Shown here: positions 61,710 to 64,000 of the stretch, one piece after another
Layout of the letters: the number at the start of each line of letters is the position of its first letter
How positions within the stretch are numbered: the stretch's first letter is position 1
Origin: Anaeromassilibacillus sp. An200
GTDB lineage: Bacteria; Bacillota; Clostridia; Oscillospirales; Acutalibacteraceae
Length of the DNA: 64,000 nucleotides
Direction of reading: 5' to 3'
Assembly (NCBI RefSeq): GCF_002160025.1
Contig: NZ_NFJU01000001.1
Location: 62,001-126,000, forward strand
Made by a program: the position numbers and the translations under genes
The notes under the pieces: model-generated
Seen by the model: only the letters and a program-made list of their open reading frames with translations
What the model was told of the DNA's origin: nothing
Database searches by the model: none

Positions 61710-63602
61710 TTATGAATTTTTTCCATGCTCCTGTGCATATTCGTTCAAGACACGCAAAAACTCTCCGCCGTATCGCTCCAGTCTGGCCCGCCCCACACCG
61801 TTAACCGCAAGCAGCTCCTGCTCATCCAAAGGGAGCAGTCCCGCCATTTCCCGCAACGCCCGATCGGTGAACACCACATAGGCCGGCACTCCAGCCCGGG
61901 CAGCAAGACGGGCGCGCAGGACCCGCAGCTTTTCATACAGCTCGGGGCGCTCCGTCATTTCTTCCTCCCTGCTTTTCACAGAGAACTTCCGCTTTTCCAA
62001 GGTCCTCTTTTCTTCTTCTTTCTCCGGCATCCACATGGAAATCTGTCCGCCTTCCTGCAAAAATGACTCCCCATCCTGTGTCAAAGCAAGGAGAGGATAG
62101 TCACCTTCCGTGATTTCCATCAGGCCGCGTCCGATGGCATGGTCGATCAAAGAAAGAATCTCTTTCACCGAAAACCCGGAAAGAGCGCCATACTGAGGAA
62201 GCTGATCCAAAGAACGGCGCCGGACGGTGTCGTTGGCGGCTGCCGCGGCTCCGCCTGCAAGGAGAGCTGCCACTGTCTTTTTCCCATACCCACGCCCGCA
62301 GGCCCGCACACAGGAAAGAAGCAGCTCTGCCTCTTTTGTCACATCGCGTTCCCCTCCGCCTTGCAGACAGGTACTGCAATTTTCACAACGCCGGGGCGCC
62401 TGCTCTCCAAAATAATGCAGAATATAGGCCCGCAGACAATCGGAGGCAAAACAGTAAAATGTCATTTTTTTCAGCCGCTCCTCCTCCTGCTTGCGTACTC
62501 GCTCGCGCTGTTCCTCCTCAAGCTCCTCGTTTTCCCCGCTGGAACGCTCGATCAATAGACGGTTTGTCACCACATCCTGTCCGGAATAGAGCAGGACACA
62601 GCGGGCCGGAGAACCGTCGCGCCCCGCACGGCCCGCTTCCTGATAATAGCCTTCCATATTTTTCGGCATATTATAATGGACAACCATTGACACATTTGAT
62701 TTATCGATCCCCATCCCAAACGCATTGGTCGCCACCATCACAGACGCTTTATCATACAAAAAAGCATCCTGATTCTCCCTGCGCTCTTCATCCGTCAGGC
62801 CAGCATGGTATCGCACGGCGGGAAATCCCTCCCGGCACAAGCGTTCACATACTTCCTCAACCGTGCGCCGGGTCAGGCAGTACACAATCACGCTTTGCCC
62901 CTTTTCCTCCTGCAAAAGCGAAACAAGAGCCGCATATTTGTCCGCCGGTTTTTTCACTTCAAAACGAAGATTGGGACGATCAAAGCCGGTACACACGGAT
63001 ACAGGCTCCCGCAAGTCCAGAAGTTCCACAATATCACGCCGCACCTGGGCGGTGGCGGTTGCAGTAAAAGCCCCTACCGGCGGTCTTTGGGGAAGGGAAT
63101 TCAGAAACTCCCGAATTTTCAGATAGCTGGGACGGAAATCCTGCCCCCACTGGGACACACAGTGGGCTTCATCCACCGCGACAAGCGAGATCGGCAATCG
63201 TTCCGCTACACGAAAAAAACTTTCCGTTAAAAGACGCTCGGGAGCCACATAAATGATTTTATACCAGCCCTGTGAGGCGCGCTCAAGCGCCAGGCGAAAT
63301 TGTCCCGGCGTCAGAGAGCTGTTAAGATAAGCTGCTTTGACGCCAGACTGAATAAGAGCAGAAACCTGATCTTTCATCAGGGAAATCAGCGGAGAAACTA
63401 CAAGCGTTACACCGTCCAGCACCAGCGCCGGAACCTGATAGCAAAGCGATTTTCCCGCTCCCGTCGGCATCAGCCCGAACACATCGCGCCCCGCCAAAAG
63501 GCCATCCACCAGCTCCTCCTGCCCACTCCGAAATGAAGAATATCCAAAGTATTCCCGAAGAACCTGCCATTTGTCCTGTACCAATCGATCCACCTGCTTC
63601 AT
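61710..63602 (-). CDS. recQ: ATP-dependent DNA helicase RecQ
   Basis: A 630-residue 3'-5' helicase. Walker A is LMPTGAGKSL (44-53), the DEAH box VAVDEAHCVSQWGQDFRP, and motif VI QEAGRAGRDGSPA. The RQC zinc site follows (four cysteines in CLRAYILHYF and RRCENCSTC), then a winged-helix part. The C-terminal HRDC domain (about 545-620) shows LLAVNGVGRARLERYG. The start is uncertain: ATG at 63602 gives the usual N-terminus but has no good ribosome site; an in-frame GTG at 63641 follows AAGGAAAAA and is an alternative. Confidence 0.94.
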   Translation of the reverse strand: MKQVDRLVQDKWQVLREYFGYSSFRSGQEELVDGLLAGRDVFGLMPTGAGKSLCYQVPALVLDGVTLVVSPLISLMKDQVSALIQSGVKAAYLNSSLTPGQFRLALERASQGWYKIIYVAPERLLTESFFRVAERLPISLVAVDEAHCVSQWGQDFRPSYLKIREFLNSLPQRPPVGAFTATATAQVRRDIVELLDLREPVSVCTGFDRPNLRFEVKKPADKYAALVSLLQEEKGQSVIVYCLTRRTVEEVCERLCREGFPAVRYHAGLTDEERRENQDAFLYDKASVMVATNAFGMGIDKSNVSMVVHYNMPKNMEGYYQEAGRAGRDGSPARCVLLYSGQDVVTNRLLIERSSGENEELEEEQRERVRKQEEERLKKMTFYCFASDCLRAYILHYFGEQAPRRCENCSTCLQGGGERDVTKEAELLLSCVRACGRGYGKKTVAALLAGGAAAAANDTVRRRSLDQLPQYGALSGFSVKEILSLIDHAIGRGLMEITEGDYPLLALTQDGESFLQEGGQISMWMPEKEEEKRTLEKRKFSVKSREEEMTERPELYEKLRVLRARLAARAGVPAYVVFTDRALREMAGLLPLDEQELLAVNGVGRARLERYGGEFLRVLNEYAQEHGKNS

Positions 63603-63775
63603 TTTGCTTGATTGCGTGAAATAACTTTTTCTATTATCCACTTTTTCCTTGTTTTTGTAAACCTCTCCTTTTTCCCACCCAGTGATTGCCACGGGTAAAC
63701 GGAACATTTTTTCAAACAATAGGGAAGCGGCTGAAACGCCGCAACAGCATCTGTAAACGAAAGGAGCTGGACAGG

Positions 63776-63973
63776 ATGGCTTATGGATTTCCTGAAGGGT
63801 TCCTGTTCGCAATTGCGGAAAATCCCGCGGCATCGGAAGCGTTCCGTGCTATGGGCAGTGAAGAACGTCAGGCCCTGTTTCTTCGGGCGCGCCACGCCCA
63901 GGGAAAGGATGAACTGCGCCGTCTGGCGGACAGCCTTGCCGCCTCTATCCAGGAATATCCGCAGGCGTTCTGA
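63776..63973 (+). CDS. Small protein of unknown function
   Basis: A 65-residue, probably all-helical protein (MAYGFPEGFLFAIAENPAAS at the start, then a helix-rich region FRAMGSEERQALFLRARHAQ). There is no signal or membrane segment. I believe similar small proteins occur in other Clostridia but cannot name a family. GAAAGGAGCTGGACAGG precedes the ATG at 63776; a longer frame upstream is not supported. Another gene starts 20 nt after its stop, so it is probably the first gene of an operon leaving the window. Confidence 0.7.
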   Translation: MAYGFPEGFLFAIAENPAASEAFRAMGSEERQALFLRARHAQGKDELRRLADSLAASIQEYPQAF

Positions 63974-63993
63974 GTGCCGGAAAGGAGACAGCT

Positions 63994-64000
63994 ATGCAAT
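63994..64000 (+). CDS. Start of a further gene (cut by the window edge)
   Basis: AAAGGAGACAGCT precedes an ATG at 63994 followed by CAA T; only two codons are visible, so nothing can be said about the product. Confidence 0.4.

Overview
This looks like a chromosomal segment of a low-to-mid GC anaerobic Firmicute, most likely class Clostridia and the Oscillospiraceae/Ruminococcaceae side. The evidence is strong AGGAGG-type ribosome binding sites, frequent TTG and GTG starts, tRNA-sensing T-box leaders, a dgt-dnaG-rpoD block, an IreB-family protein, and MetH lacking its reactivation domain. The genus cannot be named from sequence alone. No phage, IS element or CRISPR array is visible.

Layout. 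1-9.8 kb (minus): transcription and translation core, rpoB-rpoC, then the str operon rpsL-rpsG-fusA (fusA runs off the left edge) with its own promoter inside the end of rpoC. 10-14.5 kb (minus): dgt-dnaG-rpoD-rrf2. 14.6-17.9 kb (minus): yigZ, rpmE, a glycosyltransferase-like protein and a CBS-domain (CNNM/CorC) membrane protein. 18.2-23.7 kb (plus): two identical tRNA-Ala(GGC) genes, then a LytTR response regulator, a kinase with no membrane segment, and a pair of ABC exporters. A lipoprotein gene converges on this block. 24.6-28.5 kb (plus): methionine synthesis, metF, the MetH reactivation protein and metH. 28.5-28.9 kb: an unexplained promoter-to-terminator unit that is probably an RNA. 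28.9-31.3 kb (plus): rsgA and a three-domain acetyltransferase fusion.

31.3-41.7 kb: pduL, a family-4 uracil-DNA glycosylase, then a methionine T-box leader followed by only the first ~77 codons of metG. Directly beyond this broken gene lies a six-gene minus-strand operon carrying what looks like a complete route from UDP-GlcNAc to UDP-ManNAc(3NAc)A, plus one glycosyltransferase. A second aminotransferase is divergent from it. 41.8-46.3 kb (minus): rqcH, a methyltransferase, a Nif3-family protein, trmK and a DUF1858 protein, with a 50-bp perfect palindrome between the last two. 46.4-51.2 kb (plus): a phenylalanine T-box, pheS, pheT, ireB and a 97-residue unknown. 51.3-53.6 kb (minus): xylB and an unusual phosphoribosyltransferase-like protein. 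53.7-61.5 kb (minus): one likely seven-gene unit (flippase, HAD phosphatase, ArAE transporter, hexapeptide acyltransferase, pyridoxal kinase, FHA-SEDS fusion, penicillin-binding protein). 61.7-64 kb: recQ (minus), a small unknown gene, and the first codons of another (plus).

Most of the window is housekeeping. The best leads are the metG remnant under an intact T-box next to the sugar cluster, the GNAT/helix-hairpin-helix/AAC(6')-like fusion, the FHA-SEDS fusion, the soluble-kinase/exporter operon beside the tRNA genes, and the putative small RNA between metH and rsgA.
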